NCBI GenBank assembly: GCA_052034005.1
Contig: JBPOJB010000003.1
Span: 62,001-126,000, forward strand
Direction: 5' to 3'
From: JAAYDI01 sp052034005
Lineage (GTDB): Bacteria; Planctomycetota; Planctomycetia; Pirellulales; Pirellulaceae
Length of the DNA: 64,000 nt
The notes under the pieces were generated by a model, which saw nothing but the letters and a program-made list of their open reading frames with translations, was not told the origin of the DNA and did not search any database. Below, in pieces: positions 42,546 through 52,515 of this stretch (position 1 is its first letter; every line of letters begins with the position of its first letter). The position numbers and the translations under genes were made by a program.

Positions 42546-44636
42546 ATGAAACTCGAACGTGTCAGAAACATCGGCATCTCGGCCCACATCGATTCGGGCA
42601 AGACCACGCTCAGCGAGCGGATCCTCTACTACACGGGCCGCATCCACAAGATGGAGGAGGTCAAGGGGGACGGTGCCGGCGCGACGATGGACTTCATGGA
42701 ATTGGAGCGGGAGCGTGGGATCACGATCGGCAGCGCGGCGACGAGTGTCGCCTGGGCGGGTCACCACATCAATCTGATCGACACGCCGGGCCATGTCGAC
42801 TTCACGGTGGAGGTGGAGCGCAGCTTGCGCGTGCTGGACGGCGCGATCCTGGTTCTCTGTGCGGTGGGCGGGGTGCAGTCCCAGTCGCTGACGGTGGATC
42901 GGCAGATGAAGCGTTATCACGTCCCGCGTCTGGCGTTCATCAACAAGATGGACCGTACGGGCGCGAGCGCCGAGCGCGTGTGCCAGGAGATTCGGGACAG
43001 GCTGGGCGACGAAGCCATCCTGATGCAGTATCCGATCGGCGCCGGCGACACGTTCGAGGGCGTGATCGATCTGGTGACGCTCGAGGCGCTCTACTTCGAC
43101 GGTGCGCACGGCGAGACGGTGCGTCGCGCGCCGATTCCCGAGCCGTGTCGGGCCGGTGCGCAGGCGGCGCGCACCCGGATGCTCGAGGCGTTGGCGATGT
43201 ACAGCGACGAGCTGATGGAGTTGTTGCTGTCGGAAGAGCCGGTGCCCGAGGATCTGATCCACCGCATCACGCGGTTGGTCGTACAGCAGCAGGATGTGAC
43301 GCCCGTGTTCGTGGGCAGTGCCTATCGCAACAAGGGCGTCCAGCCGTTGCTGGACGCGGTCGCTCGGTACCTGCCCTCGCCGCTGGAGCGCGAGATCGTG
43401 GCGCGCCGGGTGGATGACCCGCAGCAGACGCTGGCGTTGGCGCCCGATCCGGACGCCCCGTTCGTCGGCATGGCTTTCAAGATCGTCGACGACCCGTACG
43501 GACAACTCACGTTCGTACGCGTCTACCAGGGCCGCCTGGAGAAGGGCCAGATGTACTACAACCAGCGGACCGGCAAGCGCGACCGGTTCAGCCGGGTTGT
43601 ACGGATGCACGCGGACAAGCGGGAGGAAATCGACGCGGCGCAGGCGGGCGACATCGTGGCCGTGATGGGCATCGAGGGCGCCAGCGGCGACACCTACTCC
43701 GCACAACCCGCCTTCTGCTCGCTCGAGAGCATGTTCGTGCCGGAACCGGTGATCCAGGCGGCCATTAGCCCGGTCAATCGGACCGACGCCGACCGGCTTG
43801 GCAAGGCGCTGGCGCGGTTTCGCAAGGAGGACCCGACGTTCCGTGTGACGACCGACCCGGAGACGAACGAGATCCTGATTGCCGGCATGGGCGAGCTGCA
43901 TCTGGAGATTTACGTCGAGCGGATCCGCCGCGAGTACAAGGTGCCGGTGGAGGTCGGCGCGCCGAAGGTCAGCTACCGGGAGTCGCCGACGCAAGCGGTC
44001 GCGTTCAACTACAAGCACCGCAAGCAGACGGGCGGGGCGGGGCAGTACGCGCACATCGTGGGCCGCCTGGAACCGCTGGGGGACGAGCGCGAATCGGACT
44101 TCGTGTTCGAGGAGTGCGTCGTCGGCGGCCGCATCCCCAAGCAGTTCATCCCGTCGATCGAGCGTGGGCTGCGCGACTGCCTGGCCCGGGGGCCGCTGGC
44201 TCGGTTCCCCGTCGTGGGTCTGAAGGTCGTGATCGAAGACGGCTCGTATCACGAGGTCGACAGCAGCGACCGGGCCTTCCAGGTCTGTGCCCAGAGCTGT
44301 TTCCGGGAGACGTTCCCCAAGACCAGGCCGGTCCTGCTCGAGCCGGTGATGAAGGTGGACATCGAGTCCCCCGAGCGGTACCAGGGCGCCATCGTCGGGG
44401 ACCTGACCAGCCGCCGCGGCCTGATCCAGGCGACCCAGATGCGCGATGGGCACGTTCAGCTCCAGGCCGAGGTGCCGCTGGCCGAGACGTTCGGTTACGC
44501 CACGGATCTGCGGAGCATGACCCAGGGCCAGGGCACCTTCACCATGGAGCTGGCCCGCTATCGCCGCGTGCCCATGTCGCTGCAGGAAGCGATCGTGGCC
44601 GAGAAACGGGAATCGCAGCTCGTCGCGTCGCGCTGA
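42546..44636 (+). CDS. fusA: Elongation factor G, spd/mitochondrial-like subgroup
   Basis: This 696-residue translational GTPase catalyses ribosomal translocation. GTP-binding motifs are AHIDSGKTT (13-21), DTPGHVDF and NKMD. The Ser in HIDSGKT and the VKGDGAGATMDFMELERERGITIGSAAT run are marks of the EF-G group shared by spirochaetes, planctomycetes, some deltaproteobacteria and mitochondria, rather than canonical EF-G. No ribosomal protein genes (rpsL/rpsG) or tuf lie next to it, unlike the str operon. A second EF-G elsewhere in the genome would be expected. Confidence 0.9.
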   Translation: MKLERVRNIGISAHIDSGKTTLSERILYYTGRIHKMEEVKGDGAGATMDFMELERERGITIGSAATSVAWAGHHINLIDTPGHVDFTVEVERSLRVLDGAILVLCAVGGVQSQSLTVDRQMKRYHVPRLAFINKMDRTGASAERVCQEIRDRLGDEAILMQYPIGAGDTFEGVIDLVTLEALYFDGAHGETVRRAPIPEPCRAGAQAARTRMLEALAMYSDELMELLLSEEPVPEDLIHRITRLVVQQQDVTPVFVGSAYRNKGVQPLLDAVARYLPSPLEREIVARRVDDPQQTLALAPDPDAPFVGMAFKIVDDPYGQLTFVRVYQGRLEKGQMYYNQRTGKRDRFSRVVRMHADKREEIDAAQAGDIVAVMGIEGASGDTYSAQPAFCSLESMFVPEPVIQAAISPVNRTDADRLGKALARFRKEDPTFRVTTDPETNEILIAGMGELHLEIYVERIRREYKVPVEVGAPKVSYRESPTQAVAFNYKHRKQTGGAGQYAHIVGRLEPLGDERESDFVFEECVVGGRIPKQFIPSIERGLRDCLARGPLARFPVVGLKVVIEDGSYHEVDSSDRAFQVCAQSCFRETFPKTRPVLLEPVMKVDIESPERYQGAIVGDLTSRRGLIQATQMRDGHVQLQAEVPLAETFGYATDLRSMTQGQGTFTMELARYRRVPMSLQEAIVAEKRESQLVASR

Positions 44637-44651
44637 ACGTCGGACTGGCCG

Positions 44652-45620
44652 CTAAGCCGGCCGGCGGGGGGCCGGCCTGCGCAACCGCTTGGGCCGCGCG
44701 ATCAGCAGGACAATGCAGCCGACGAACGACAGCAGCATCAGCTGCAAGACGGGTAGGCTCAGCTGCGGGTCGGGGACCCCGACCGTCGACATGACGATGG
44801 CGAGCCCGTTGTTCCCCATATGGCCGAAGACGGCCGGCCAGATCGAATCGGCACGCCAGGCGACGATGCCCAGCCAGACTCCCAGCGGCAGAACACTGAT
44901 CGCATGCAACGGGTCCATGTGCGCCGCCGCGAAGAAGGCGGCCGTAATGCCGATCGACACGGCTGCCGGCAGCCGGGTCAGCAACCGGCGTTGGAGGAAC
45001 CCGCGGAACAGCAGCTCCTCGACGACGCCCGGCAGCAGGCTGATCAACAACAGCAGCAGCAGCGGCGAATCAGCGGCGTGCGCCGCAAACAGGTTCTCGA
45101 GCAGCTTCATCTGCTCGCTCGGCTCGGAAACGACCCGGGCCAGGATCTGGGCCATCACCATGCCGATCACGGGGGTGCCCAGCAGGAACAGCGGCCAGGT
45201 CGGCCAGGAGAACGATCCTTGGCGCAATCCCAGCCGATCGACGGGCCGTTGGTGGGAGAAGGCGGCGGCTACCAGCGCGACGCCGCCGAAGACGAGCTGG
45301 CCCGGCACGATCATCAGTGCCAGCCCCGTCTTGGTCGCGATGAAGCCGCGTAGCCAGTCGTGGGACCGGACACCGTCCCGCACCAGCTCGGTGCCGCCCT
45401 GCGCGGCCGCCATGATCCCGATCGTCATCGCGGACACGACAACGGCTCCGCCGATCGCGACCAGGACGACCGCGAACGTCGGCCACAGCCGCGGCGGCGC
45501 GTCGACCAGCTCCGCCAGGACCACCTCCTCGACCGGCGGCGTGGTCCCCGGCGGCGCGGCAAACGGGCTGCACGCCGGAGCGCCGCGCTCGGGTCGCGGT
45601 GACGGTTCCAGATCGAACAT
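44652..45620 (-). CDS. CPBP-family intramembrane metalloprotease
   Basis: A 322-residue polytopic protein with a Pro-rich N-terminal cytosolic part and CPBP motifs GVVEELLFRGFLQRR and FFAAAHMDP, plus a C-terminal VFGHMGNNGLAI. The substrates are unknown. CGGAG lies about eight bases before the ATG at 45620. It is the second CPBP protease flanking fusA (the first at 41310), and the two are not close copies. Confidence 0.82.
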   Translation of the reverse strand: MFDLEPSPRPERGAPACSPFAAPPGTTPPVEEVVLAELVDAPPRLWPTFAVVLVAIGGAVVVSAMTIGIMAAAQGGTELVRDGVRSHDWLRGFIATKTGLALMIVPGQLVFGGVALVAAAFSHQRPVDRLGLRQGSFSWPTWPLFLLGTPVIGMVMAQILARVVSEPSEQMKLLENLFAAHAADSPLLLLLLISLLPGVVEELLFRGFLQRRLLTRLPAAVSIGITAAFFAAAHMDPLHAISVLPLGVWLGIVAWRADSIWPAVFGHMGNNGLAIVMSTVGVPDPQLSLPVLQLMLLSFVGCIVLLIARPKRLRRPAPRRPA

Positions 45621-45648
45621 GCGGGCGACTCCGACAGCACAAGCCTTC

Positions 45649-46065
45649 TTAAGATCCACCAACGTCCGAATCGTCGTCGCAGATCCAGCCGTAGGTCGCT
45701 CGCAACGCCTGCCGCACTGCACGCGTGACCTCCGCAAACCGCACGGGCTTCCGCAGAACCATGAACGCCTGCAGGTCGCGCGCCTCCGCCACCAGCCCGT
45801 CATCCACGCCCGCCGACAACAGGATGCAGGGCAGGATGAGCCGGCGCTGCCGGATCTGCCGGATGATCTCCAGCCCGTTGAGACGCGGCATGTGCATGTC
45901 CGTCAGGAGCAGGTGCACCGGCTCGCGGCCGACGATCTCCAGCGCCTCGGCCCCGTCACAGGCGGTCAGCGTGTTGAACCCGCGCGGCGCAAATACGCGG
46001 CACAACGTGTCGCGAAACGCGTCGTCGTCGTCGGTGATCAGCAGGTTGGGTGGAGTCGTCAACAC
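45649..46065 (-). CDS. Single-domain response regulator (CheY-like)
   Basis: A 138-residue receiver with no output domain. The acidic pocket is LLITDDDDAF, the phosphoacceptor is Asp56 in LLLTDMHMPRLNG, Ser lies in ILLSAG, and Lys106 in VLRKPV. A GTG start (46063-46065) follows CGAGG. No kinase is nearby. It precedes the CPBP protease by 28 bp on the same strand. Confidence 0.83.
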   Translation of the reverse strand: MLTTPPNLLITDDDDAFRDTLCRVFAPRGFNTLTACDGAEALEIVGREPVHLLLTDMHMPRLNGLEIIRQIRQRRLILPCILLSAGVDDGLVAEARDLQAFMVLRKPVRFAEVTRAVRQALRATYGWICDDDSDVGGS

Positions 46066-46610
46066 GTGGCGTGACCTCGGCAATCTCCATCGGCAGACCG
46101 GGCGACGGGCCGGCCTGAGCGGATCGGGCCGTTTTGGGTGGCACGACGCGCGGGCCGCCGATCTCCATTGCAATTCGGGTGCCAAGCTTGCAACATCACT
46201 CGGACGCTATTCCATTCTACTCCGCGCAACTGCCGGTCCGCCAATACTTTGGTCGAAATCCGGATGGTCGCCAAGATCAGTTATCGCCGTGCGGCCGGTG
46301 CCGCTGAGCCCGGCGTCTTGGACGGCCGACTCTGCCAAACCGGCAGACTGACGCGATCCGAGTGCCGCGGCGGGTCGCCCGGCCGCGCGGGCGCACACGC
46401 GGGTCGGATCTCGGCCGCAGAGCGCGCGGGCCGGGCCCGGGCGCGGGTTGGTTGTCGACGACGCAGCCGCCGCGCTATACTATCAACGACTTGCAGATCG
46501 CGGGGCATGGCCCCGGGCGGCCGACCTCGCGGTGCGGATCTGCGCATGTCGCCTCGTCGGCTCGACATGCAACCTGCCCTGTGCCTGGCGAAGGGATGGA
46601 AAGGAACACG
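46066..46610. other. 545-bp divergent region between the response regulator and sdhC
   Basis: No gene is supported. It holds the candidate sdh promoter at 46452-46481. Open frames on the plus strand here have no recognisable content. Confidence 0.45.
46452..46481 (+). promoter_or_regulatory. Candidate sigma-70 promoter of sdhCAB
   Basis: TTGTCG (46452-46457) and TATACT (46476-46481) are separated by 18 bases. The start would be near 46488, giving a leader of about 120 bases to sdhC. Confidence 0.5.
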
Positions 46611-47399
46611 GTGTCTACAGCGTCCGATCCTCGTTCGATTCTGGCGCGCCACGAATTCCTGATCCGGCGGCTGCATTCGCTCACGGGGCTGATCCCGGTG
46701 GGCGCGTTCATGACCGTGCATTTGGCGACCAACGCCAGCGTGTTGGAGAGTCCGGGGACCTATCAGCAGCTGGTCTATCGGATCCATTCCTTGGGTTCGT
46801 TGCTGACGGTCGTCGAATGGGCCTTCATTTTCCTGCCGATCCTGTTTCACGCCCTGCTCGGGCTGGTGATCATTCGCGGCGGGATGGTCAACACGCGGTC
46901 GTACCCGTACGCGAACAACGTGCGGTACGTGCTGCAGCGGGCCACGGGCCTGGTGGCGCTGGCGTTCATCCTGTTGCACGTCTTCCACATGCACGGCTGG
47001 ATCCACGCGGACGTCTGGGTGAAGCACGTGGTCGAGCCGCTGGGCGGGGCGCGGTTTCGCCCGTACAACGCGGCCTCGACGCTGGCGCTGACCATGCACG
47101 GCGTTCTGATCCCGACGCTCTATGCCATCGGGGTGCTCTCCTGCGTCTACCATCTGGCCAACGGTCTGTGGACGATGGGGATCACCTGGGGCGTGTGGGT
47201 CAGTCCGGCGGGCCAGCGACGTGCGACGTGGGCGTGTGCGGCGGTGGGGCTGGTCTTGGCGGCGCTGTCCATGTCGGCGCTGTTCGGTGCGTTGACTGTG
47301 GACGTGCCGGAGGCGCGGCGTGTGGAGAACGCCATGTACGAGGCCAAGGTGGGGGCGCAAGAGATACAGCCGAACGCGCACAAGCGGGCCGCGCCGTAG
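46611..47399 (+). CDS. sdhC: Succinate dehydrogenase cytochrome b subunit, B. subtilis type
   Basis: A 262-residue di-heme cytochrome b558 that anchors SdhA/SdhB in the membrane. It has five hydrophobic spans and several membrane His (VHLATNAS, ILFHALLG, ILLHVFHMHG, TMHGVLIP, VYHLANGLW). The arrangement matches the single-anchor type (group B). A GTG at 46611 is chosen as the start because AAAGGA lies five bases before it; the ATG at 46596 has its SD-like bases directly abutting it. The reaction is quinone reduction by succinate. Confidence 0.88.
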   Translation: MSTASDPRSILARHEFLIRRLHSLTGLIPVGAFMTVHLATNASVLESPGTYQQLVYRIHSLGSLLTVVEWAFIFLPILFHALLGLVIIRGGMVNTRSYPYANNVRYVLQRATGLVALAFILLHVFHMHGWIHADVWVKHVVEPLGGARFRPYNAASTLALTMHGVLIPTLYAIGVLSCVYHLANGLWTMGITWGVWVSPAGQRRATWACAAVGLVLAALSMSALFGALTVDVPEARRVENAMYEAKVGAQEIQPNAHKRAAP

Positions 47400-47435
47400 G
47401 TGGCGGCCGCCGCGCGAGGGACGGAAGGTGTGCAC

Positions 47436-49412
47436 ATGACACGACAACGCGTGCTGGTGGTCGGAGGCGGGCTGGCCGGCCTGGCGGCCACCATGAAGCT
47501 GGCGGAACTCGGCATCCCGGTGGACCTGATGAGTCTGTCGCCGGTGAAGCGTTCGCACAGCGTGTGCGCGCAGGGGGGAATCAACTCGTGCAACGACCAG
47601 ACGCGGCAGGCCGGCGACTCGGAGTGGAAACACTGCGATGACACGCTCTACGGCGGCGATTTCCTGCAGCACCAGCCGCCGGTCAAGGAGATGACGCTCT
47701 GGGCGCCCCGGATCATCGATCTGATGGATCGGCTCGGAGTGACGTTCAACCGCACGACGGAGGGCTTCATCGATCGGCGCCGGTTCGGGGGCACGCTGTA
47801 CAAGCGGACGGCGTTTGCCGGGGCGACGACCGGCCAGCAGCTGCTCTACGGGCTGGACGAGCAGGTCCGTCGCTGGGAAGTCGCCGGGATGGTGCGGAAG
47901 TACGAGTTCTGGGACTTCCTGGGCCCCGTGCTCGACGAACAGGGTGTCTGCCGGGGCTGCGTGGGGCAGGACCTGGTGACGATGGAGATCCGGGCGTTCC
48001 CGGCCGACGCGGTGGTCATCGCCAGCGGCGGATGCGGCGTGATCTTCGGCCGCTCGACCAACTCGATGGCCTGCAACGGCAGCGCGGTCAGCCGGTGCTT
48101 CCAGCACGGCGCCAAGTATGCCAATGCGGAGTTCATCCAGGTCCATCCGACGGCCATCCCGGCCGCCGACAAGCTGCGGTTGATGAGTGAATCGGCGCGG
48201 GGCGAAGGCGGGCGGGTCTGGGTGCCTCGCACGCCGGGCGACCCCCGCGCGCCGCGCACGATCCCGGAGCAGGATCGATACTACTTCCTGGAGGAGCGCT
48301 ACCCGAAGTACGGGAACCTGGTGCCGCGCGACATCGCCACGCGGGAGATCTTCGACATCTGTGTCAACGAGGGGTTGAGCGTCGAGCAAGGCCGGCTGTG
48401 CGTCTATCTCGACTTGACCCACATCCCGCGCCAGGAGCTCGACCGGAAACTGAGCGGCATCTTGGACATCTACGAGAAGTTCCAGGGTGTCGACCCGCGG
48501 GACGTGCCCATGAAGATCTTCCCCGCCGTGCACTACAGCATGGGCGGGTTGTGGGTGGACTACCAGCGCACGGCCGACGGGGGCCTGCAGCGCGCTGCGC
48601 CGCGCAACATGGCCACCAGCATCCCGGGCCTGTACGCCATCGGGGAGTGCAACTACCAGTACCACGGCGCCAATCGGCTGGGCGCCAACTCGCTGGTCAG
48701 CTGCATCTTCGACGGCCTGTTCGTCGCGCCCGGCCTGGAGGAACTCCTCAAGGCGTCCGGCACCTGCGCCGCCGAGCTGCCGCCGTCGCTGTTCCAGCGC
48801 GCGGTCCGGGAGCAGGAAGAACGCTATCAAGGGCTGTTCCGGCGCCCGGCGGGCGGCGAGAATCCCTACCTGCTGCACCTGGCCCTGGGGGACCTGCTGA
48901 CCAAGACGGCCACGGTCGTCCGCCGCAACGCGCAGCTGCGGGAAGCGCTCGGGCAGGTCGCCGAGCTGGCGGAGCGCGTCAAGCGGTGCACACTCTCCGA
49001 CAGCAGCCGGTGGACGAACCAGAATGTCGTCTTCACCCGGGCGCTGCACGACATGTTCCCGTTGGCCAAGGCGATCCTGCAGGGTGCGCTGGCCCGGGAC
49101 GAGTGCCGGGGCGCCCATTTCAAGCCGGAGTTCGAGATGCCGCACCTGACGGCCCACACGCCCGCCGAGCGGCGCGCGCAGGCCGAACAGTGGTGCGATC
49201 GGTTCGAGGAGAACAACCGGCGATGGCTCAAGTCGACGATCGCCCAGTGGCGGGATCGCGATGAGGAAGTCGAATTGACGTACGAGGAGGTCGACACGTC
49301 GTTGATCGCGCCTCGCCCACGCTTGTACGGGCTGGCGGGCGCCGACGAAATCGACCAGGTATGGAAAGAGCGTGCGGCCGCCGGGAATGCGGCGCCGCGC
49401 GAGCCGGCATGA
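47436..49412 (+). CDS. sdhA: Succinate dehydrogenase flavoprotein subunit
   Basis: A 658-residue FAD subunit. It has VLVVGGGLAGLAATMKLAE for FAD, SHSVCAQGGINS with the likely FAD-linking His, HPTAIP and ESARGEGG for substrate binding, and GECNYQYHGANRLGANSL. The typical SHSxxAQGG carries Cys here. GGAAGG precedes the ATG. It follows sdhC by 36 bp and precedes sdhB by 33 bp. The size fits Bacillus-type SdhA, slightly longer at the C-terminus. Confidence 0.93.
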   Translation: MTRQRVLVVGGGLAGLAATMKLAELGIPVDLMSLSPVKRSHSVCAQGGINSCNDQTRQAGDSEWKHCDDTLYGGDFLQHQPPVKEMTLWAPRIIDLMDRLGVTFNRTTEGFIDRRRFGGTLYKRTAFAGATTGQQLLYGLDEQVRRWEVAGMVRKYEFWDFLGPVLDEQGVCRGCVGQDLVTMEIRAFPADAVVIASGGCGVIFGRSTNSMACNGSAVSRCFQHGAKYANAEFIQVHPTAIPAADKLRLMSESARGEGGRVWVPRTPGDPRAPRTIPEQDRYYFLEERYPKYGNLVPRDIATREIFDICVNEGLSVEQGRLCVYLDLTHIPRQELDRKLSGILDIYEKFQGVDPRDVPMKIFPAVHYSMGGLWVDYQRTADGGLQRAAPRNMATSIPGLYAIGECNYQYHGANRLGANSLVSCIFDGLFVAPGLEELLKASGTCAAELPPSLFQRAVREQEERYQGLFRRPAGGENPYLLHLALGDLLTKTATVVRRNAQLREALGQVAELAERVKRCTLSDSSRWTNQNVVFTRALHDMFPLAKAILQGALARDECRGAHFKPEFEMPHLTAHTPAERRAQAEQWCDRFEENNRRWLKSTIAQWRDRDEEVELTYEEVDTSLIAPRPRLYGLAGADEIDQVWKERAAAGNAAPREPA

Positions 49413-49445
49413 CCTGCCGCGATTGACACGAGGCGCAAGATACCT

Positions 49446-50297
49446 ATGGCTGCCAATGAGCCCGGACCCATCCCCCGCGAGTACTTCGAAGTCCGCATCC
49501 TGCGCCAAGACGGCCCGGGCCAGGCGAGCTACTGGGAGCGTTTCCGGGTCGCCTACGAACGGGACATGAACGTGATCAGCGCGCTGCAGAAGATCGCCGC
49601 GCACCCGGTCACGGTCGACGGCCAGGAGGTGGCGCCCGTGGTGTGGGACTGCAACTGCCTGGAGGAGGTCTGCGGCGCCTGCACGATGGTGATCAACGGG
49701 CATGTCCGGCAGGCCTGCACCGCGCTGGTCGACCGGCTGCTGGAGGTCCGGCCGTCGGAGATCGAGCTGCGGCCGATGACCAAGTTCCCGGTGATCCGGG
49801 ACCTGGTCGTGGACCGCGGCCGCCTGTTCCAGGCGCTCAAGAAGACGATCTCCTGGGTCGCCGTCGACGGGTACTATGATCGGGGCGAGGGCCCGCCCCA
49901 GTCGCAGGAGGAGCAGGAGGCGCTGTACCCGCTGAGCCACTGCATGAGTTGCGGCTGCTGCCTGGAGGCCTGTCCGCAGTACGCCTACGTGGAGGTCACG
50001 CGGGACGAAGGGGAGTCGCAGGAGTCGTTTGAGCGGCGGCGGGCGGAGGCGTACGACCGCGTGTTCATCGGCCCGCACGCCATCGGCCAGGTCGTGCTGT
50101 TCAACTCCCATCCGACCGGCCGGCACATGTCGGGCGTGCGCCTCGACGCGCTGATCGCCGAAGGGGGCATCCAGATCTGCGGCAACGCCCAGAACTGCGT
50201 GGCCGTCTGCCCCAAGAAGATCCCGCTGTCCGACTCGATCGCCCGCGCCGGCCGCGCGGCCACCATCCATGCGTTCCGCAAGTGGTTCGAACGGTAG
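49446..50297 (+). CDS. sdhB: Succinate dehydrogenase iron-sulfur subunit
   Basis: A 283-residue subunit with three cluster motifs: CNCLEEVCGACTMVINGHVRQAC (2Fe-2S), CMSCGCCLEACPQ (4Fe-4S) and CGNAQNCVAVCPKKIP (3Fe-4S). It passes electrons from SdhA to the SdhC haems and is the last gene of the sdhCAB operon. It is convergent with ftsH (38 bp). Confidence 0.94.
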   Translation: MAANEPGPIPREYFEVRILRQDGPGQASYWERFRVAYERDMNVISALQKIAAHPVTVDGQEVAPVVWDCNCLEEVCGACTMVINGHVRQACTALVDRLLEVRPSEIELRPMTKFPVIRDLVVDRGRLFQALKKTISWVAVDGYYDRGEGPPQSQEEQEALYPLSHCMSCGCCLEACPQYAYVEVTRDEGESQESFERRRAEAYDRVFIGPHAIGQVVLFNSHPTGRHMSGVRLDALIAEGGIQICGNAQNCVAVCPKKIPLSDSIARAGRAATIHAFRKWFER

Positions 50298-50335
50298 CCG
50301 GCGCAGTTCCGGGTGGCGCAGCACCGGCTGAAAGC

Positions 50336-52393
50336 CTACCCCACCGGGCGCTCGCCCGACTGCAGTTCCAGGGGTCGCTCGGCCGGCTCGACGGTGTGCG
50401 GCGCGCGGCGCGGCTCGGTCGTGCCGGGCACGACGAGCGGGCCGGGCGAGTTCTGTTCGATGATCGCCTTGAGCTCGGTCGCGTCGACCGATTCGACTTC
50501 GATCAACCGCCGGGTGAGCGACTCGAGCGCCGTGCGTCGCGTGGCCAGGATGTGGCGCACCTTCTCGATCGACTCGTTGATGATACGCTTCACCTCTTCG
50601 TCGATCTCGCGCGCCGTCTGTTCGCTGTGGTTGCGGGCCCCTTCGTCGCCGGCCGTCCAGGCCAGGAACGCGGACCGCGGCGTGCCGCGGAAGTTGATCC
50701 GGCCTAGTCGGCTCATGCCGTACTCCATAACCATGCTGCGGGCGATCGCCGTGGCACGCTCCAGGTCGTTCTGCGCGCCGGTCGAAATATCGGCGTACAC
50801 CATCTCTTCCGCCAGCGTGCCGGCCATCAGCACCTGGATGTGGCTCTCCAGCTCCGACTGGGTCATGAGGAATCGGTCGCCTTCCGGGCGCTGCATGGTG
50901 TAGCCGAGCGCGGCCAGGCCGCGGGGGATGATCGAGACCTTGTGCACCGGGTCGGTGTTGGGCAGGCTGTACGCGACCAGCGCGTGGGCGCTCTCGTGAT
51001 ACGCTACGCGCTGCTTCTCCTCGTCGTTCATCACGCGCTGCTTCTTCTCCAGCCCCGCCGTGACGCGCTCCACCCCCTCGTTGAACTCGTCCATCCCCAC
51101 GGCGGCCTTCCCGCGCCGGGCCGCCAGGAGGGCCGCCTCGTTGACCAGGTTCGCCAGGTCGGCGCCCGCGAACCCCGACGTGATCGACGCGACATTCTTC
51201 AGGTCCACATGCTCGTCGAGCTTGACGTTCTTGACGTGCACCTTCAGGATCGCCTCGCGACCGCGGATGTCCGGGCGATCGACCAGCACCTGCCGGTCAA
51301 ACCGGCCGGGCCGCAAGAGCGCCTGATCGAGCGTCTCCGGGCGGTTTGTGGCCGCCATGACGATGACGCCGGAGTTCGAGTCGAACCCATCCATTTCCAC
51401 CAACAGGGCATTGAGCGTCTGTTCGCGCTCGTCATGACCGCCCACAATGCTCGTCCCACGCGTCTTACCCAACGCGTCCAGCTCGTCGATGAAGATGATG
51501 CAGGGGGCCTTGGACTCCGCCTGCTGGAACATGTCCCGCACGCGCGCGGCCCCCACACCCACAAACATCTCGACGAAATCGCTCCCCGACAGGCTGAAGA
51601 ACGGCACGCCGGCCTCCCCGGCGATCGCCTTGGCCAACAGCGTCTTGCCGGTGCCCGGCGGCCCGACCAGCAGCACGCCCTTGGGGATGCGCCCCCCGAG
51701 ACGCTGGTACTTCTCGGGCGAACGCAGGAAATCGACCACCTCGCGCACCTCCTCGACCGCTTCGTCGATCCCCGCCACGTCGTCGAAGGTCACGCCCAGG
51801 TCCTCCAGCGCGTAGAGCCGGCCTCGGCTACGCCCAAACTGCATCGGCGAGCCGGCTCCGCCCAGCCGACGCATCATCAGGATCAGGCACAGAACCAGCA
51901 CGCCGGTGAACAACAGCATCGGCAGGTACGCCCGCCAGGGACTGGGCTCCGGGTCCTCCGACCAGTCCAGACTCGAGGCGCGCAACTTCGCGCGCAACTC
52001 GGCCTGCACCGAATCGGTACCGCTGCAGTAGGTCTGAAACCGAACGCCCCGGCCGGGGTTGGTCTTCGACCCGGGCTCATCCAGGTATTGGATGTCGACC
52101 AGCCCGCGAACCAGCCGGTCGCTGACCTGAATCTCACGCGGATTGCTCAACAGCAAATGCCGCACCCGGTCGCCCACGCGCTGGGCGATTTCCACGTCCC
52201 CTCCGCCCGGGGATGCACTGGCGTCGATCAGTTGCAGCAGTTGCGGGTAGGAGATGACGGTGGCCGAGTTCTTGACCAGCAGCATAATGAGCAGCGTCAC
52301 TCCCACGGCGGCGGCCGTGACATAGAGCAGGGCGTTCTGGCCGCCCGCTTTGGGATCTGACGATTTGCGGCTGTGACGGTCTTCCTGGTTCAT
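50336..52393 (-). CDS. ftsH: ATP-dependent membrane metalloprotease FtsH
   Basis: A 685-residue FtsH. It has TM1 (residues 22-40), a periplasmic domain (41-155), TM2 (157-174), AAA+ Walker A GPPGTGKT (244-251), Walker B IIFIDELDAL (299-308), an SRH with ATNRPETLDQALLRPGRFDRQ, and a zinc-binding HESAH (466-470) in place of the common HEAGH. FtsH degrades misfolded membrane and short-lived soluble proteins, including LpxC in some bacteria, which is of note beside lpx genes. Confidence 0.94.
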   Translation of the reverse strand: MNQEDRHSRKSSDPKAGGQNALLYVTAAAVGVTLLIMLLVKNSATVISYPQLLQLIDASASPGGGDVEIAQRVGDRVRHLLLSNPREIQVSDRLVRGLVDIQYLDEPGSKTNPGRGVRFQTYCSGTDSVQAELRAKLRASSLDWSEDPEPSPWRAYLPMLLFTGVLVLCLILMMRRLGGAGSPMQFGRSRGRLYALEDLGVTFDDVAGIDEAVEEVREVVDFLRSPEKYQRLGGRIPKGVLLVGPPGTGKTLLAKAIAGEAGVPFFSLSGSDFVEMFVGVGAARVRDMFQQAESKAPCIIFIDELDALGKTRGTSIVGGHDEREQTLNALLVEMDGFDSNSGVIVMAATNRPETLDQALLRPGRFDRQVLVDRPDIRGREAILKVHVKNVKLDEHVDLKNVASITSGFAGADLANLVNEAALLAARRGKAAVGMDEFNEGVERVTAGLEKKQRVMNDEEKQRVAYHESAHALVAYSLPNTDPVHKVSIIPRGLAALGYTMQRPEGDRFLMTQSELESHIQVLMAGTLAEEMVYADISTGAQNDLERATAIARSMVMEYGMSRLGRINFRGTPRSAFLAWTAGDEGARNHSEQTAREIDEEVKRIINESIEKVRHILATRRTALESLTRRLIEVESVDATELKAIIEQNSPGPLVVPGTTEPRRAPHTVEPAERPLELQSGERPVG

Positions 52394-52461
52394 CGTGAAG
52401 ATGCCCCCCTGGCGGCTGGTCTGGTCCTTGAGCGCCCGGGCTCTCGAGGTGTTGTTGAGGT

Positions 52462-52467
52462 ATTATA
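52462..52467 (-). promoter_or_regulatory. Possible -10 element of ftsH
   Basis: On the minus strand the bases read TATAAT, a perfect -10, 69 bases before the ftsH ATG. No good -35 is found at the right distance, so the promoter may depend on an activator or an unusual -35. Confidence 0.4.
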
Positions 52468-52515
52468 CAATGCACGGTGGCGGGCTGGTGGGTGGTGGGG
52501 CGCGCGGCGACCGGG

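Noticed and set aside
46281..50324. A 1347-residue minus-strand open frame across sdhCAB
   Set aside because: It is the antisense shadow of three clearly recognised sdh genes in GC-rich DNA and has no domains; its composition is Arg/His/Gln-rich noise.
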